A stretch of DNA of 64,000 nucleotides, taken from assembly GCF_047495875.1 (NCBI RefSeq), contig NC_092460.1:1798001-1862000 (forward strand). The letters are read 5' to 3'. A program made the translations under genes and the position numbers. The DNA is from Pithys albifrons albifrons. Taxonomy: Eukaryota > Chordata > Aves > Passeriformes > Thamnophilidae. Under the pieces are notes generated by a model. It made no database searches. It saw nothing but the letters and a program-made list of their open reading frames with translations, and was not told the DNA's origin. This document shows positions 26,936 through 39,835 of this stretch, one piece after another (the first letter of the stretch is position 1; each line of letters begins with the position of its first letter).

Positions 26936-29103
26936 TACAGACAATCTATAAACAACCTTGGGCACCACGTTGAAGTTCCCTGGATGGCACAACATTTGCC
27001 CCCCAGTTCCCTCCCCAGGCTGCCCAGCAGGTCCCTGGTGCCACTGACCTGTCCCTGTCACACAGCCCAGGGCAAAGGAGACCACCCCAAGTACCCCAAA
27101 CCCAAGCACTGGGACTCCTGAGCCCATTCTCCCACTGCTGCTGGATATCCCACATTCCAGGAGTGCTGTGGGGATGGATGCACCTTCAGGAAGGACTTTT
27201 CTCACCCAGTGCAAGGCAGGATTTCTGTAAAGTCTCAGGAAACCCCAGCTCAGACTGAGGCTGGACCTTCCAGGGACCCCCAGAGCAGCCCCAGCCCAGC
27301 CCAGGGGGGCCTTGGCTCCCCCACCAACAAAGGGCATTGCCATTTCTACTGACAAACATCATTACTTCTTCTGAACATACTCTAGAAAGCATTTTATCTT
27401 AGACTACACTTGCAAAGGATGTGTATAAATAACAGAAATGCCTGCTAAAATTTTATGACTTTTGTTGCCATTTACCATTAAGAATAAACTTCCCCATGAA
27501 AGCTTTACTGAAGCAACTACAGAGGTTGGAAAAGGTTCACACCATCCTTCCTCCCTGCATAAATTATAAGTAATATGAGACCATTTACAATGTCTAACCA
27601 CAATGTTTTATGTCAGACAAATGTCTCTCTGTACTTGCAGTTCCTAAACTGTGCCTTTTTTTCATTCTTCTCTCCCTCCACACTCAGCAGTCCCAGTCAA
27701 ACCTGGCTTTATTCTTTCCTAGGATTTTAACACCAAAAATGCCTCGAGTCAAGGCTCTGGTTCACACAACAACATTGCTCTGTTTTCTGGAGAGCTCAAC
27801 ACTCAACTTCCCCAGGTTGCCTCTTCAGCATTTGAATTATCAGCTCTTTAGTCTACCAGGAAAAAAGGAGAAAAAACCAACGAGATCTCACAGACTGCAG
27901 CAGTATTTTAAAAAGAGTTTCATTGCACAGACATCTTCATGTTGGGGGAAAAAAAACCCAAAGCAGCCAAAGAACAGCAAGCAAAACAGGCAGCACAGAA
28001 GGTACACAATTTCCAAGGGCAACCACCTGCAGTTTGGCCAAACCTGGAGAGAATTAGGGTGATTCTGAGGCCCTTGCAAAGGCAAAGCAGAACCAAGGAA
28101 CAAGATCCATCCAAAGAACCAAGACTCACATTGCTGCTGCACCTTAAACAACAATAAAATCCACATCAAAAATTTAGAATATTTGGCACAACCAGGAAAA
28201 CAGGAATCCATCAGTGCCTTGGCAAGGAAGACAATCCCATCACTGCAGACACCCCCAGCTCTACATCCCTGTGGTCTGGGCCACCCCTGGGCTCGGGGGG
28301 GGTCACCTGTCCCTGCAGTGTCCCCTCCCAGCCCCTCTCTGGAGGATGAGGAGCAGAGCAGAGCTGGCTCTGAGCCCTCAGCAGGAGCTGGAACATCCCT
28401 GTGTTACCAACACTGTTCCCAGCACAAATCCATGATGCAGTTTGGACCAGCTGCTGTGCTGGGAGGAAAATTAACTCTGTCCCAGCCCCAAGCAAGACTT
28501 TAAAAGAAAGCTGTGTAGGGGATGGAGGTGGGGCTGCCAGTTGCCTCTCAGATCTGTCCAAATTTAGAGGATCATTGGAAATTTAATTTGTTTTTCTCTG
28601 TTCTATCACACATGCCTTTTAATTACTCAGCACCAAACCTGACTTGGAGAAGGGGAAATAAAAAGGAGCAAATGTTTGCAACAACTATTGTTGTCTGACC
28701 TAATTGGACATTACCTACATCAGGCTTTGCTTTTGTTCTGCCAGGAAACTTATGCTCAGTGATAAGAGATTGGTGCCTGTTGCTCTGCACAGCTTGGCAA
28801 GGCCTGACTTGCTCAAGAAAAGTCTCAGACAGGAAGAGAAGCACCAACTGGGATTTTGTTTGCAAAGACCTTGAGTTCTTTTTCATTTTTTTTCACCCCT
28901 TGGATGCATCTTTTACCCCCAGGATAACACAGACCATCCTGCCATGGGGAGTGGGGTGAGCTCCTTGCTGTGCCCTGCTCGTGTGTGCAGCCTTTGCTGT
29001 GTCCATCTCTCTGCCCAAAGCTCCTCATTTCCACTCTCCCAGTGCTCTCCCCATCCCACCAGGGTGGGGCTGAGCTGCCTTACCTTTGTCAGCCCATGTA
29101 TGT

Positions 29104-29225
29104 GATTCACAGACTAATCTGAGCTGGAAGGACCCACAAGGATCATCAAGTCCAACTCAAGTCAATGCCCACACAGGGGATTGAACCCATGACCTTGGCA
29201 TTATTACAGCCAAGTTTTAACCATA
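29104..29225 (-). mobile_element. CR1-like LINE 3' fragment of another subfamily
   Basis: GAGCTGGAAGGACCCACAAG followed by GATCATCAAGTCCAAC and GGGATTGAACCCATGACCTT. This is the reverse complement of a CR1 tail subfamily distinct from the others here. Confidence 0.7.
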
Positions 29226-29407
29226 AGCCACAACAGACATTCACACACACAGTTGGGGTGTTTTTCCTCCCCCATGAGTTGTCCTTCATGGCAGATGACA
29301 CTACAATATGCTCCAGAAAGCCCAGAGGTCAGAAACGTTTCCACGAGGCTGCACAAACTGAGGGCTGGGCTCCAACCAGCAGGTCACCAGCTGTCCAACC
29401 AACTTAC

Positions 29408-29478
29408 CTCGGAATTTTTTGGGTGGGTTGTTAAGATCCCCTGCCTCTGGCTGTACCACACACCGATCATCCACCAGG
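29408..29478 (-). CDS. ITPR1: ITPR1 second coding exon
   Basis: This 71-base exon supplies the last base of a split Gly codon, then 23 codons ([20 protein letters not shown] then KFR), then the first base of the next codon, which is Asp in the family. It has a TTTGCAG acceptor on its right side and a GTAAGT donor at 29407-29402. Phase and sequence continue exactly from the exon at 33.04-33.13 kb. The product belongs to the IP3 receptor suppressor domain, which lowers ligand affinity and takes part in channel gating. The following exon (family sequence starting DCLFKLCP) was not found anywhere to the left, so the intron is at least 29.4 kb long. Confidence 0.96.
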
Positions 29479-32400
29479 CTGCAAAGGAATGAGCAGCAGA
29501 GTGAGATTCCATCCACCCCCAGCAGCTCCTCCCCTGCTCAGCAGCAACCCCACGGTCGGTCACTTGCAATAGTTCATCCGAGTGGCCACTTGAGCAGAAG
29601 ACATTCCCCAAATGCCATCTTATGCCAGACCTTTGTCAGAAGCATGCAGCTAATTGGTACTGTTGCCCAGAGCTATGCTCCTGGTAGGTGGGACAGTAAA
29701 CAAGTCATTGCTCCCGTGTTCTGCATCACCTTTAAGTCCCCTGCTGGAGGTGCAGACAGAACAGCCCATATTCTAGGGAGGTGACAGACACCCTTAGAAC
29801 AGCCACTGCCTCTTGGACAGATTTGAGTCAGGCTCCAAATGTGTTTATGTGGAGAGAGAGCAGGAAAATATGACAACTATGCAAACTGGACACTGCCCCT
29901 GTGGCCCCTCCAGTATTAAACAAGCAGGGCAGAAACAGTCACTGCCACAATAAAAATTGACTCCCAAGAGAAAGGAAGACACAAACAGACCCTCCTGCTC
30001 ACCAGGCAAACACGGGGTGAGTCGAGGGATGGAGCCAACCTCCTCCTGTTGTGCCAGGAAGGAGGAGAGCTGGACAAGTGGAGCCAAAAAATTCCAGTAG
30101 GGAATGCCAGGACAGAGCTTAGTGGGGATCCACATCTGCAAACCCCCCACAGGGTCAGTCAAACCCCCCAGAACACAGGGAGAGTTAAGCTGCATCTGTT
30201 CCACTGCTCTTGGCATCAAGGTGGGATTGCACCTTCACCAAGGCCACTTCCAGACTGGGAAATGGCAGCTGGAACCAAACACTTGGTGCAGTGATTTGAT
30301 CCTTAATGGCTCAATTTGGTCCCTAAAGAACAATCTGTCAAAGAGGCTTTCTACACAAAAGTAGAAAGTAAAACTCCAAGGTCAAAGATTTGAGAGGTCC
30401 ATTCTCATGCAGAATCAACTTGAGAAAGACTGAGGCCTAGAATATGAGAGTTGTTCCTTGCAGGGGCTGGTCACATGCAGGGAGCATCTTGAGACAACAA
30501 CTACAGGAAACAACCAAGTGCATGAAAATTAAGAGATTAGAGGTTCTAAGTGGACTCAACGGGTCTATGCATCTAAAATTGGCATGTGCAAACAGTCAGA
30601 GTAAATTGCTTTTTCCCCATGGATTTTCTCCCTGCTCAGGATTGTATATTCATGGAGGTGCTCCAGCAGGAATGGTATTAATATTTGAGCTGAAGCACCT
30701 GCTCCGAGTGAACAAAGGGCCAAAAGTGTCAAGTGAATGGGTTACTCTGACCATCCCACACAGAGGTAACCTCAGTGCAATATATCCCTCTCATCTGAGA
30801 TTAAATTGAGGAACTCCCCAAACTAGAGAAAAATTTTACAGGGTGAGAAACACAAAGAGGATATATTGGACCCCAGGAATCACTGTGGTGGTGACAGCAC
30901 TGAGTTTGGGACACAGCAAGAGGAAAGTCCTGATTAAGAAACAGTCATGTCATAGAAATATTAATTAGGAACACTTGAGAGATTTAGGACAGCATTAGAA
31001 TGTCTAGTGGTACGTGCTGCTCAACCTCCAGTAACCACATGAACAAGTTGTTACACATTGTTGTGACATCAGACTGTCAAAACTCCACATGGGTTAAAGG
31101 ACAATTACACCAAATCTTTCCTTTGCTGCTTTAATTTTCTCCAGGACAAAGACTAAATTAAATATGGGACAAAACTAATTAGATTATGAAGGCTTATTAA
31201 GATGATAATGCATTTCATGTTTCACATAGCAATTAGGATTTCTGGCTTAAATTGGGCTCAGCAGATACGTGGCCATTACATGATGCAGTTACCTTCAGAC
31301 AGCACCACCCAGACCCCAGGAGGGTTGGAAGGCTGAGGGGTCTCTGGGCTGCCATGAGCACCCTCAACAAGCCTAACCCACAGTGCCTGGGGCCTGCCAT
31401 GTCCCAGAGGACCCCCATGGGACCCCCTCTGCTCAGCAATGCCATCACAGCCACAGCCACTGGTCATCATGCACGAGGGCATCCCACAGAACACCTTCTA
31501 CTGCTGGGAATTGGTTACTCCACACTGGATGGGACCAAGGGAAGGAAAGAGCCAACTGGGTCAGGGGGCTGGTGGTGCCAGTGGTCAGCAGATAGTATTT
31601 GGCCAGTCACTGAGGAGCACTGCAGAGTGCAGGGGGCATATTTGACCAGGGCCTGGGGAGGTGTCAAATACAGCTTTGCCAAATACTATTCGACCAACCC
31701 TACTTACTACACCCCTCGCTTTTAGCATACCTTCTTTCCTTCCTGGCAGCATCCCATATTTTCTTCTCTTTCCTATAATAGATCATGGTGCATCTTCAGT
31801 GTCTGCTTCCTTCTCTGCCCCCTTATTTTCCAGAATCCTAATAGCTAGAGGACTGAACCTACAAGTTAGTTGGGAGTCACTCAGGTGAGATTCCAGCCCC
31901 TCGTTCCTGCAGAGACACTTACCAGGATGCTGTCTTTGTACCCTGCTTGGGAGCTCCATTTAGCAGATGCATCTGGACAGTAGGCATCAAAAAATTTGCT
32001 GTCACTGTACCCACCCTGAGGCCCTTACGGCTACTGGAAATGAGAAAGAGCATGTTGTGTGTGTGCCCCCTGCCCACACCGCCTTCCTCGTGCCTCCTGC
32101 CACTCCTCCAGCCCTGAGGGCCACGGGGCATTCACGCTGCTCCCTCCCTCTGAGTGCTCATGGCCTGGGGAAAGTGGCACATGTGCTCCTGCAGCGTCTC
32201 ACCCAGCTCTCTCCAGCTCCTGGGGTTTGGAGAGGGTTCTCCTGAGCAGGATAAAACAGCCCCTGGCTCTCCTCAGAGCCACCTGCCAGTCCCACAGCTT
32301 TGCTCTGCCAACTCTTCCCTTCCATGAAGAGCTGGGTTTGGGTTCCTGGAGCAGCAGACACTTCTCCCTGCTCCAGAGAGCTCTGCTCTGTGTCCTTGTG

Positions 32401-33038
32401 GGAAGCAAACCATGGGCAGGAGCTCCCACCACAGCTCCAAGGCTCTGCCACTGCCATGGGCAAACAGAAGGGGCAAAACATGCTCTCCTTTGACTGCAGA
32501 ACAGTTTTATTTGTATGAGAAACCTCAGATTAAACCTCAATTTTAAGACAAAACTAATCATCGTTATGAGTTAGTGGGATAGAAACCATTTGGCTTGGGG
32601 GTTCTTTTTGCTCATATATATATTTTAATCCACTTCCATGGCCTGTGCTACCTCCTTTTTGCCAGTCAGCAGATTGCACTGGGGGCTCTTCATCCCTGAC
32701 TGGGGAAGGGGCAGGGAGGGACAGGACGGGACACACGGATGGACACGGGACAGACAACAACATGGAAATCATTTGATTGCACCCACTCCCCCTCCCACAC
32801 CTCCACCTGACAGGGCCCTTCCTCCCCACCAAGGGCATCCAAACCACACCAGCTCTCCAGGCTCCCAACATCTACCCTGGCATACTCATTTTAAGCCATT
32901 TTTAAATGTAGGGCTACGTCTACACATAAAGCTACGTTGCTTTAGGCAGGATTGCCTGGGATCAGGCTCAGGAGAGCTGGCTGAGCTCTGCTCCTGCTTC
33001 TCACGGTGCTTTCAGTACAAGAGAACAGCTGTTCTTAC
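29479..33038 (-). other. ITPR1: ITPR1 intron between the two coding exons
   Basis: This intron of about 3.56 kb is bounded by the GTAAGA donor at 33038 and the CAG acceptor at 29479-29481. It contains no minisatellite and no clear CR1, unlike the flanking introns. A 157-codon open frame at 31252-31725 resembles no family I know and lacks signs of coding. Nothing else was recognised. Confidence 0.9.
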
Positions 33039-33130
33039 CCCAAAGTGCTAATAAATCCATTTGTTGAGCCCTCTGCATAGAGAGAACAAATATCTCCAAT
33101 ATGAAGGAAGCTCGACATCTTGTCAGTCAT
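33039..33130 (-). CDS. ITPR1: ITPR1 first coding exon (inositol trisphosphate receptor 1, N terminus)
   Basis: This exon encodes the start of the type 1 IP3 receptor, the ER calcium channel opened by inositol 1,4,5-trisphosphate. Reading leftward from the ATG at 33130, it gives 30 codons plus two bases, beginning [20 protein letters not shown] and ending in ISTLG. I recognise this as the start of the suppressor (first beta-trefoil) domain. Mammalian proteins have Ser where this one has Thr2. The exon ends in GG before a consensus donor (GTAAGA at 33038-33033), and the next exon supplies the missing C of the Gly codon. A CAG acceptor at 33147-33149 leaves 16 bases of 5' UTR before the ATG, so further non-coding exons must lie upstream. 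The family protein is about 2,700 residues, so this is a very small part of it. Confidence 0.96.
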
Positions 33131-36082
33131 CTCTGGCTTGCTGCCCCTGGAGGGAGAATAAAGGACAAAGCACAGGGTTAGCCAGGCACAATTCCTTGGG
33201 GGAACCAGAGATTCCAACAGGACCCTCTGCTCGTTTGGAAAACCAAAAAAGTTTTTGCACTGGAATTTCAGGTCTCAAAGAAAACCCAGCACAGCAGAAT
33301 GGCTGCTTGGAAAAATAACCCTGGGAAAAACCACACAGGTAGGTCCTGCTCTCCCATTCCATGTGGGAATGCTTTCCAGGCAGCCCAGGGGATGTGCAGT
33401 GCCCTCAGTCCAGGGGAACCAACTCCCAGGGACAGGAAGGGGAGGGAAGAGGGGGATGCCTCTGTTTAAAGACATTATTGGTGTATCTAAACCACACCAC
33501 GTTGCTTGGGCAGATCCTCTGCCAGAACCAAAGGCAGGTTCAAGGAATATCTGCAAGGGTGTCCCGTGCTGGAATGGGGCTCCTGGGAAATGGGATGGAA
33601 ATACCAACGTGATTCCTGGCAGTGTTGGTGGGTTATGTCAATATTTTGACCCACCCATCAGCAGCCTCCTGCTCACCCCTGCAGGCAGAAGTGGGTGAGG
33701 ACCCCCTGAACAGGCCTGGCAATGGATTTTGCACATAAAACAGAAGGATTAGGATCTTTCAGAGTCAAATCCCTGTGAAATCAGCAATACTTCAACCCTG
33801 GGTTTAAAATAGATGGCCTAAATGTAACACTGAGGAGACAGACACTGAGTGCTGTCAACTCCCACTGTATTAAGAACTCCATTTTCTCTAAAACCCCAAA
33901 TCCTGGCCCGAATGACAGAGAACCCACCTGTCATTGAAACAAATATAGAAAGAGGGTTTGGGTCTGTCACAGCACGAAAGAGAAGCAGATAAAGAGCCCA
34001 ACTGAATAAAGGCTCAAAGGCAGCTCTTCCAAGCCCCTTTCCTGCTCTCCTGGAGATCCTCCCAAACTCTGCTTTTTGATCACTGTGTTCAAAACACCAA
34101 AATATTCTGTGCTTTGAGGTTTCAAACAGCAGGAGCAAAGAGGCTCTTCCAAGCTGCTCCTCCTCACCTGCTCCACAGCCAACACTCCCAGACTTAAGGG
34201 AGAAACAACTGAAGGCACTTCCAGCCTCTCCAGCATCACCTTTAAATGGTCTGTGACCAGCAGGAAATTCTGCTTATTGCATCCCCAACACTGCACAGGG
34301 ATCAATATTCCCTTTCACTGGACATTATCTTGTTTACCCAAGTGTAAGGATCAGTTTGTTAAGCAAGGCTGGAGCTCAGCAAGGACAGAAACAGGGAGAT
34401 CTAAAAGCTGGTGTTGATAATGCAGCTGTCAAAGGGCAACAATAACCCCAAGTTACATTTTATTTCTGAAAAGCTCCAACCAGCTCTTTTCCTCCTCACC
34501 CCCAAAGGAGAATAACTGGTGCTGGTGGGAATAACTCCAATTTTCAGTATTATTATCAAGCCAGAGCCCATTATAGACATTCCCATGCCTGTAAATCTGT
34601 GTCATTTGTACAATTAAAACCAAATTCAGAGATGACAAGCAGGTAAAGGGGTGCCAGCCCTGGGAACAAACCTGGGTGCACACAGAGGCAAACATTTGGC
34701 TCCAGGTTCCTTGTTTAATGCCAAGTCCTTCAGCCCTGCCTGTCACACAGTCTGTTCCCACTCTGCCTTGATAAGTGGACAGAAAAACATCCCTACCTAT
34801 TTTAGGATGTGTGCCACAAAACAGACACAAATAAGCACAGGGACTGAATTAGCAGCACTGGAAATGCAGCTCTGCACTCCCTCACTGGGAGGGCAACCCC
34901 CAACTTCAGCCCCAAACCTGAGCCCTCAAATTCAGCCCAAAGCAGGTGCAGACACTTCCAAACAACCCCTTCCACAAGGGCATTCAGGTTCCCACTCAGG
35001 GTGTGAGGGGGTTACTTTTTCCTTTGGAAGAGGCAGATGTTCAGCCCAGCTGTTCCCAAGGGAATGGGAAGGTCAAAATTATTGACTTCCATTCGAGAAC
35101 TTTTTCTGGGCAAAAAGAAACAACCTCAGACCATTGACCAAAACCAGGCTCAGGGATGGACAAGGAAATTCCTGCATCACTTTTCCACATCCAGCCTCAA
35201 CTTCCTTCTATTTTCTTCAGTGAGGAAGATCCCCACACACCACAATTCCATAACCCCAACAAACCAAGAGAGTGCAAACCCCTAAAATAAGCTCTTGGCA
35301 ATGGACTGACACCTCCACTGAGAGCACCTTTAGCAGCTTGACCTGCACCCTTCCCCAGGCTGGGGAACACACAGGTGGGGTTAAGCCTGGCAGCAGCTCA
35401 GACAGGACTGAACTGCATTGCTGGGCTGCTCAGGAACTCCTTTCTAAAATCTGGTGGCAAAACCACCACCCCCAGAGCTGGGCCTGCCCCTGAGCCCCCC
35501 TGGGTGCCCCCTGGAAGCCCAGGCTGTGCTGCTCCCACCCAGCACAGTCGAGCCTTACAAAGGGCTGATCTTGCCACAATAACTTTACTTTTGGAGACAT
35601 AATCTTGGATTATTTACCATGTAAGTCCTCACTCCCACTTGCCTTGTATTTCTGAATGCTGCTCTAACACCCAGGAGGGTGATGTCACCTCCAGCACACC
35701 AGGAGCTGCTGGGATGGAGCACAGAGCCCATTCCCAGCAGGATGAGCCTCTTTGGACAGCACTGAGTTACCCCAAGGCTTACCCACAGTCACACCCAACA
35801 GAGCCTGTATCTATCTGCAATAACTGAATGGCAAAAGTCAGACCACTTGCCATTTCTGTTCCAACAGGCTGTTTTGAGGTTGGCTGGTGCTCAGGAACAC
35901 GCTGAACTGGCAGATGGAGGAGGGACTCGGTGCCCCAGTGGCCTCCCCACATCCAAGAGCTGCAAGGGAAGAGAATCATTCCCACACTGACTGAGCTTCA
36001 GAGCTGTTTTCAGCCTCCTCTCTCAAGGGGCTTGTGACACATAACAAAATTCACCCAGTTACTTGCATTAAACACTAAGTGA

Positions 36083-36447
36083 TCATAGAATGGATTGGAA
36101 AAGACCTCCGAGATCATCGAGTCCAACCCTTGGGCCAACTCCAGTCCCTTTACCAGATCATGGCACTCAGTGCCATGGCCAAGCTCAGCTGAAAAACCTC
36201 CAGGGATGGGGAATCCACCCCCTCTCTGGGCAGCCCATTCCAATCCCTGAGCACTCTCTCTGCAAAGAATTTCTTTCTGCTCTCCAACTTCAATTTCCCC
36301 TGGCAGAGCTTGAGCCCATCGTGCCCCCTTGTCCTATTGCTGAGTGCCTGGGAGAAGAGACCAACCCCCACCTGGCCACAACTTCCCTTCAGGCAGTTCC
36401 AGACAGTGCTGAGGTCACCTCTGAGCCTCCTCTTCTCCAGGCTAAAT
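36083..36447 (-). mobile_element. CR1 LINE 3' end with ORF2 C terminus
   Basis: A minus-strand copy of the subfamily seen at 5.3, 57.5 and 59.4 kb. The tail starts ATCATAGAATGGATTGG, and the ORF2 C-terminal segment reads leftward with FSLEKRRLRGDL and NGLPREGVDSPSLE. Confidence 0.93.
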
Positions 36448-36929
36448 AACCACCTTTGATGAGAACTGGGAAACTTGAGGCAAAAAGGAGAAATGGAAGA
36501 GCAAAATTCCCAAGTCAATGTTCTATCAACCACAGCTGAGCACACTAATCCTCCCCAGATCAGATCTCTGTGGGGTTCATTTTTGGTTATTCCAGAATTT
36601 GAGGCAGGGAAGACCTGCCAGCCTTGGCACACTGATGGGCAGAGCAGGGCTCGGGTGCCCTGTGTGTGCCATGGCCAGGGGAGGGGGATGCCCATGGGAT
36701 GCCCCTGACCACGGGATTGCCACAGGAAATGGGGCAGGAGGGTTCCAGGAGGACTCTCCCCCCTCTCTGTACTTGGCTCTCACAGACCCAGAACAATCCC
36801 TGCTCATAAAGCAATTGTGCTCTGTGCACAAACACCACCATTACCCCTCAATTTATTTATTTTAGATATGCCTGTGCCAGGAGCAGTGAACTCACACTGG
36901 AGGAGGAAGGGGTGGCCCTAAGAGAACAT

Positions 36930-36983
36930 GAGTTACTCTCTCATAATGAGTTACTCTCTCATAATGAGTTACTCTCTCATAAT
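36930..36983. repeat. 18-bp perfect triplication
   Basis: GAGTTACTCTCTCATAAT is repeated three times without a mismatch. The unit contains the odd palindrome GAGTTACTC. It is isolated and A/T-rich, unlike the other arrays. Confidence 0.95.
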
Positions 36984-39835
36984 CCCAGTTTCAGTGGCAT
37001 TCTCACACCCTGGCAGGAGAGCAGCCCTGCAATAAACCCACTGAGCACTGTCCTCCTCTCTCCTGGACACAGAATAAAACCAGATTCCTTCGAGGTAAAA
37101 CTACTCAAACCAACCCAAGGCAAAGCATTTATAAGCATGGCAATATCCAGCAAAAAAAAATCAGGTTTTTCCAAACAGCTTAACTCAGGTGGCAGCAACA
37201 CCCACAGTTTATAAAATTATTTTAAAAGGGTCTCACTGTGACAGACACAAAGACAGACTTGACTCTTCCAGAGAAACCTGAACTAAAAGTGGACTGCAAG
37301 TTGAGAATTAAACTACATCTACTAACAGACATCCAAAAATACTTGAGAGATTAACACTTTCTGCAGAGTTTTTTTAAGCCTTGAATTTTTATCATTACGT
37401 TGGTGATGGTTTTCTCACATCTGTGTAAGAGTCAGCGTGTCTGTAAATGTGTTTTATATACAGTTTATCTGTGCAGGAAAACAAAATTAAAGCTCTGTTT
37501 TAGAAGCTAAAAATAAATAAATAAATGCGGGAATCTCCTGAATTTCCTGTGGATTTCAGGATGCTGATTTACAAGCCATTTTGCTCTATGGGATTGGATC
37601 TGAAGATGCTTTAGTGAAATGCAGGCAGTGAATCCAAGCAGGAGAACCTGCTGTTCCCCTCAGCAGGCTCAGGGCTTGCCCTGCCCCTCCTGCTCCAAAT
37701 CTGCATCACAAGACCACGAGTTTGAGCTTCTGACTGAACAGGAAGTGCCACAATTCTGGGGGTCAGTTTTGATTATTTCTTACTATGAATTAGCCCCTGT
37801 GTGTCCTCCAGACAAGCTGCTTTTCCTACTGCAAAAGGGGCTGAGAAGATCCAGGTCTGAAAAGCAACCAAAGGGTTTGCCCTTGGCCACCAACACCCCA
37901 AAGGTGCAGCCCTGCAGACCCTCTCTCAGGGGTATTTGGGTCATATTTTAGGGCACAAGCTCAGCCTGGTGACCTTGAATAAGCCAGTCTAAGTCTGCCA
38001 GTCACAGGAATTCAATCCTTTTTCTCATGAAAACCCATTTCCTGGTGGCAGCTACAGCAGAATTACCAGGGAAAACACAGCAAAACCCAACTGACTGCTC
38101 AACACCAACTACCTTAATGAGACAGCTGCCTTTGGAGCATCTCAGAGCAGGAAATGCAACTGCTTTGGGAACATTCCACACTCATTTCTCCCATCACTCA
38201 TCCTGATCCTGATGCCAAAGGGACAGGACCAGGCTGGGGTGACCCTGGGTCTGCTCCCCGGGCACAGCCAGTCCCTCCTGTGGGCTCTGCAGTGCCAACC
38301 CTCCTGCTCTGCCATTCCTCCCCTCCAGCAGCTCTTTGCTGGAAGCTTTTCCAAACAACCCAAAGCTGTTCTGTGTGGGATTTTAATTCTTCACCTTATG
38401 CCTGCAAATCCTATTTGTAAACTAAACCAGAGTGAATTTCTCTGGGTGCTGATGCTTTGATTTCCAGCTACTGGGATACAAATTACTTAATCTTTTGAAG
38501 ATGCTTCTAATGATGTTTGTTTAGAGCAAAAAAAGCTCCTTGCTGTGCCTCGCAGTCCCGTGATGCACTCGGGTCTCCACTGGCATATTTTCTCTGTGCT
38601 TTAGTGCTCAATTAAATAGACTGGCAATTTTATATGTACAGAACTTGAGCAGCACTTTATCAAAGTCTTTTTCACTATCTTGGTTGTTCAGTTGCCAACA
38701 GAACCTCAAACTGCTCTCAAGTGCTTTGGCTTTATTATTGCAGACAGGAAATCCAGAGTGAAAGTTTAATTTTGCTTCAGTTTTTGACAGAAACAAGGCC
38801 AGAGTTTAAGGGCAGAGAGACGACAGAGAAGCAAACACAAAGAGCTGCTTAATGGCACAAACATGGGAAGAAACACCCAAAAACTGCCAGATCTGAGACT
38901 CCCCAAGACCAGGGAAGTCTGTGCAGGAATTAAATGGAATCAAGTCCTTCATATTTGCAAATCAGACCAGGCAAATCACCACTTTATAAATGCAACCAAC
39001 ACCTGACTCCCTGTGTTGAACTGGAAGTCCAGTGCTTGAATAATCTGCTAAATCCACTTTCCAACAAGATTTCTTGGCTGAAAATTGGGCCCTGCAGACT
39101 CGATCCAGCATTTCCAACCAACATTTCATGGTTTTTGGATAACACCCACCCAGCATTCTGTGTCTATTTTCACAGGTGCAGCTCACTTGAAAATCTGAAC
39201 CCAAACTTGATGTTTCCAGTTCTTATTTCAGTGAGAAAAGGAAGGTTTTGTCCCTGAGGGCTGCGAGGAGGATTCCTGAGAATGCCTTTGGAACTGCCAA
39301 GGCAGGGAGGGAGGAAGTGCTTTATTCCAAAGCTCCTCCAGTGAGTAATCACAGGACAGAGCTCTGTCATCTGCAAAGCCTCTGACTTAGCAGATCTAAA
39401 AGGAGCTCTTTGCACACACCAGGAAAGGCAAATCCCAGGGATTTGGGGAGCTGGATGTGGAGCTGCAGCTTGGCATCCTGGCACACCTGCAGCAGGAGGG
39501 TCAGCACAGGTTTTATGCACATTTCAGAGATTAAATATTAAAAAATATATACCAGCACAGTAGGTTTATCAGCCACAGGATCTTGTTTTCCCTGTGAGTG
39601 CAGCCCCTCCTGCAGCCACAGCAGCCCTGAGGTACCAGCAGATTAAACCCAGGAAGGCTCTGCCTCACACAAATTATTTTTCCTCCTGCCACTTCAAATG
39701 CAGCAGATTTTCCTCCACTTCCCAGGCAAGATGGAGCTGTGGCAGAGGGGAAGGAGGAGCAGCTCAGCACTGACTTGCCCAAGGACAGGCAGCAGGGCAG
39801 GCTGAGAGCCCAGCCCCGAATCCAGGGCTCCTGAA

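Larger units (their letters stand above)
1..29407 (-). other. ITPR1: ITPR1 intron after the second coding exon (partial, no exon recognised)
   Basis: This is intronic sequence running off the left edge. I looked for the next family exon on the minus strand and did not find it. Contents are seven large minisatellite areas (2.16-3.08, 4.40-4.88, 5.98-6.87, 10.03-10.94, 12.26-13.23, 16.24-17.43 and 23.85-24.64 kb) and several short CR1 fragments, all listed separately. The stretches between them (for example 7.0-10.0, 13.3-16.2, 17.5-21.2 and 27-29 kb) are ordinary A/T-richer intron in which I recognise nothing. Confidence 0.85.

Noticed and set aside
1..29000. Search for the third coding exon of ITPR1 (family start DCLFKLCP) on the minus strand
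   Set aside because: No matching segment with acceptor and donor was found by reading. It is probably beyond the left edge, since early ITPR1 introns are long.
31252..31725. 157-codon plus-strand open frame in an ITPR1 intron
   Set aside because: It has no recognisable domain, no splice context and ordinary intronic composition. It runs antisense to ITPR1 without supporting evidence.
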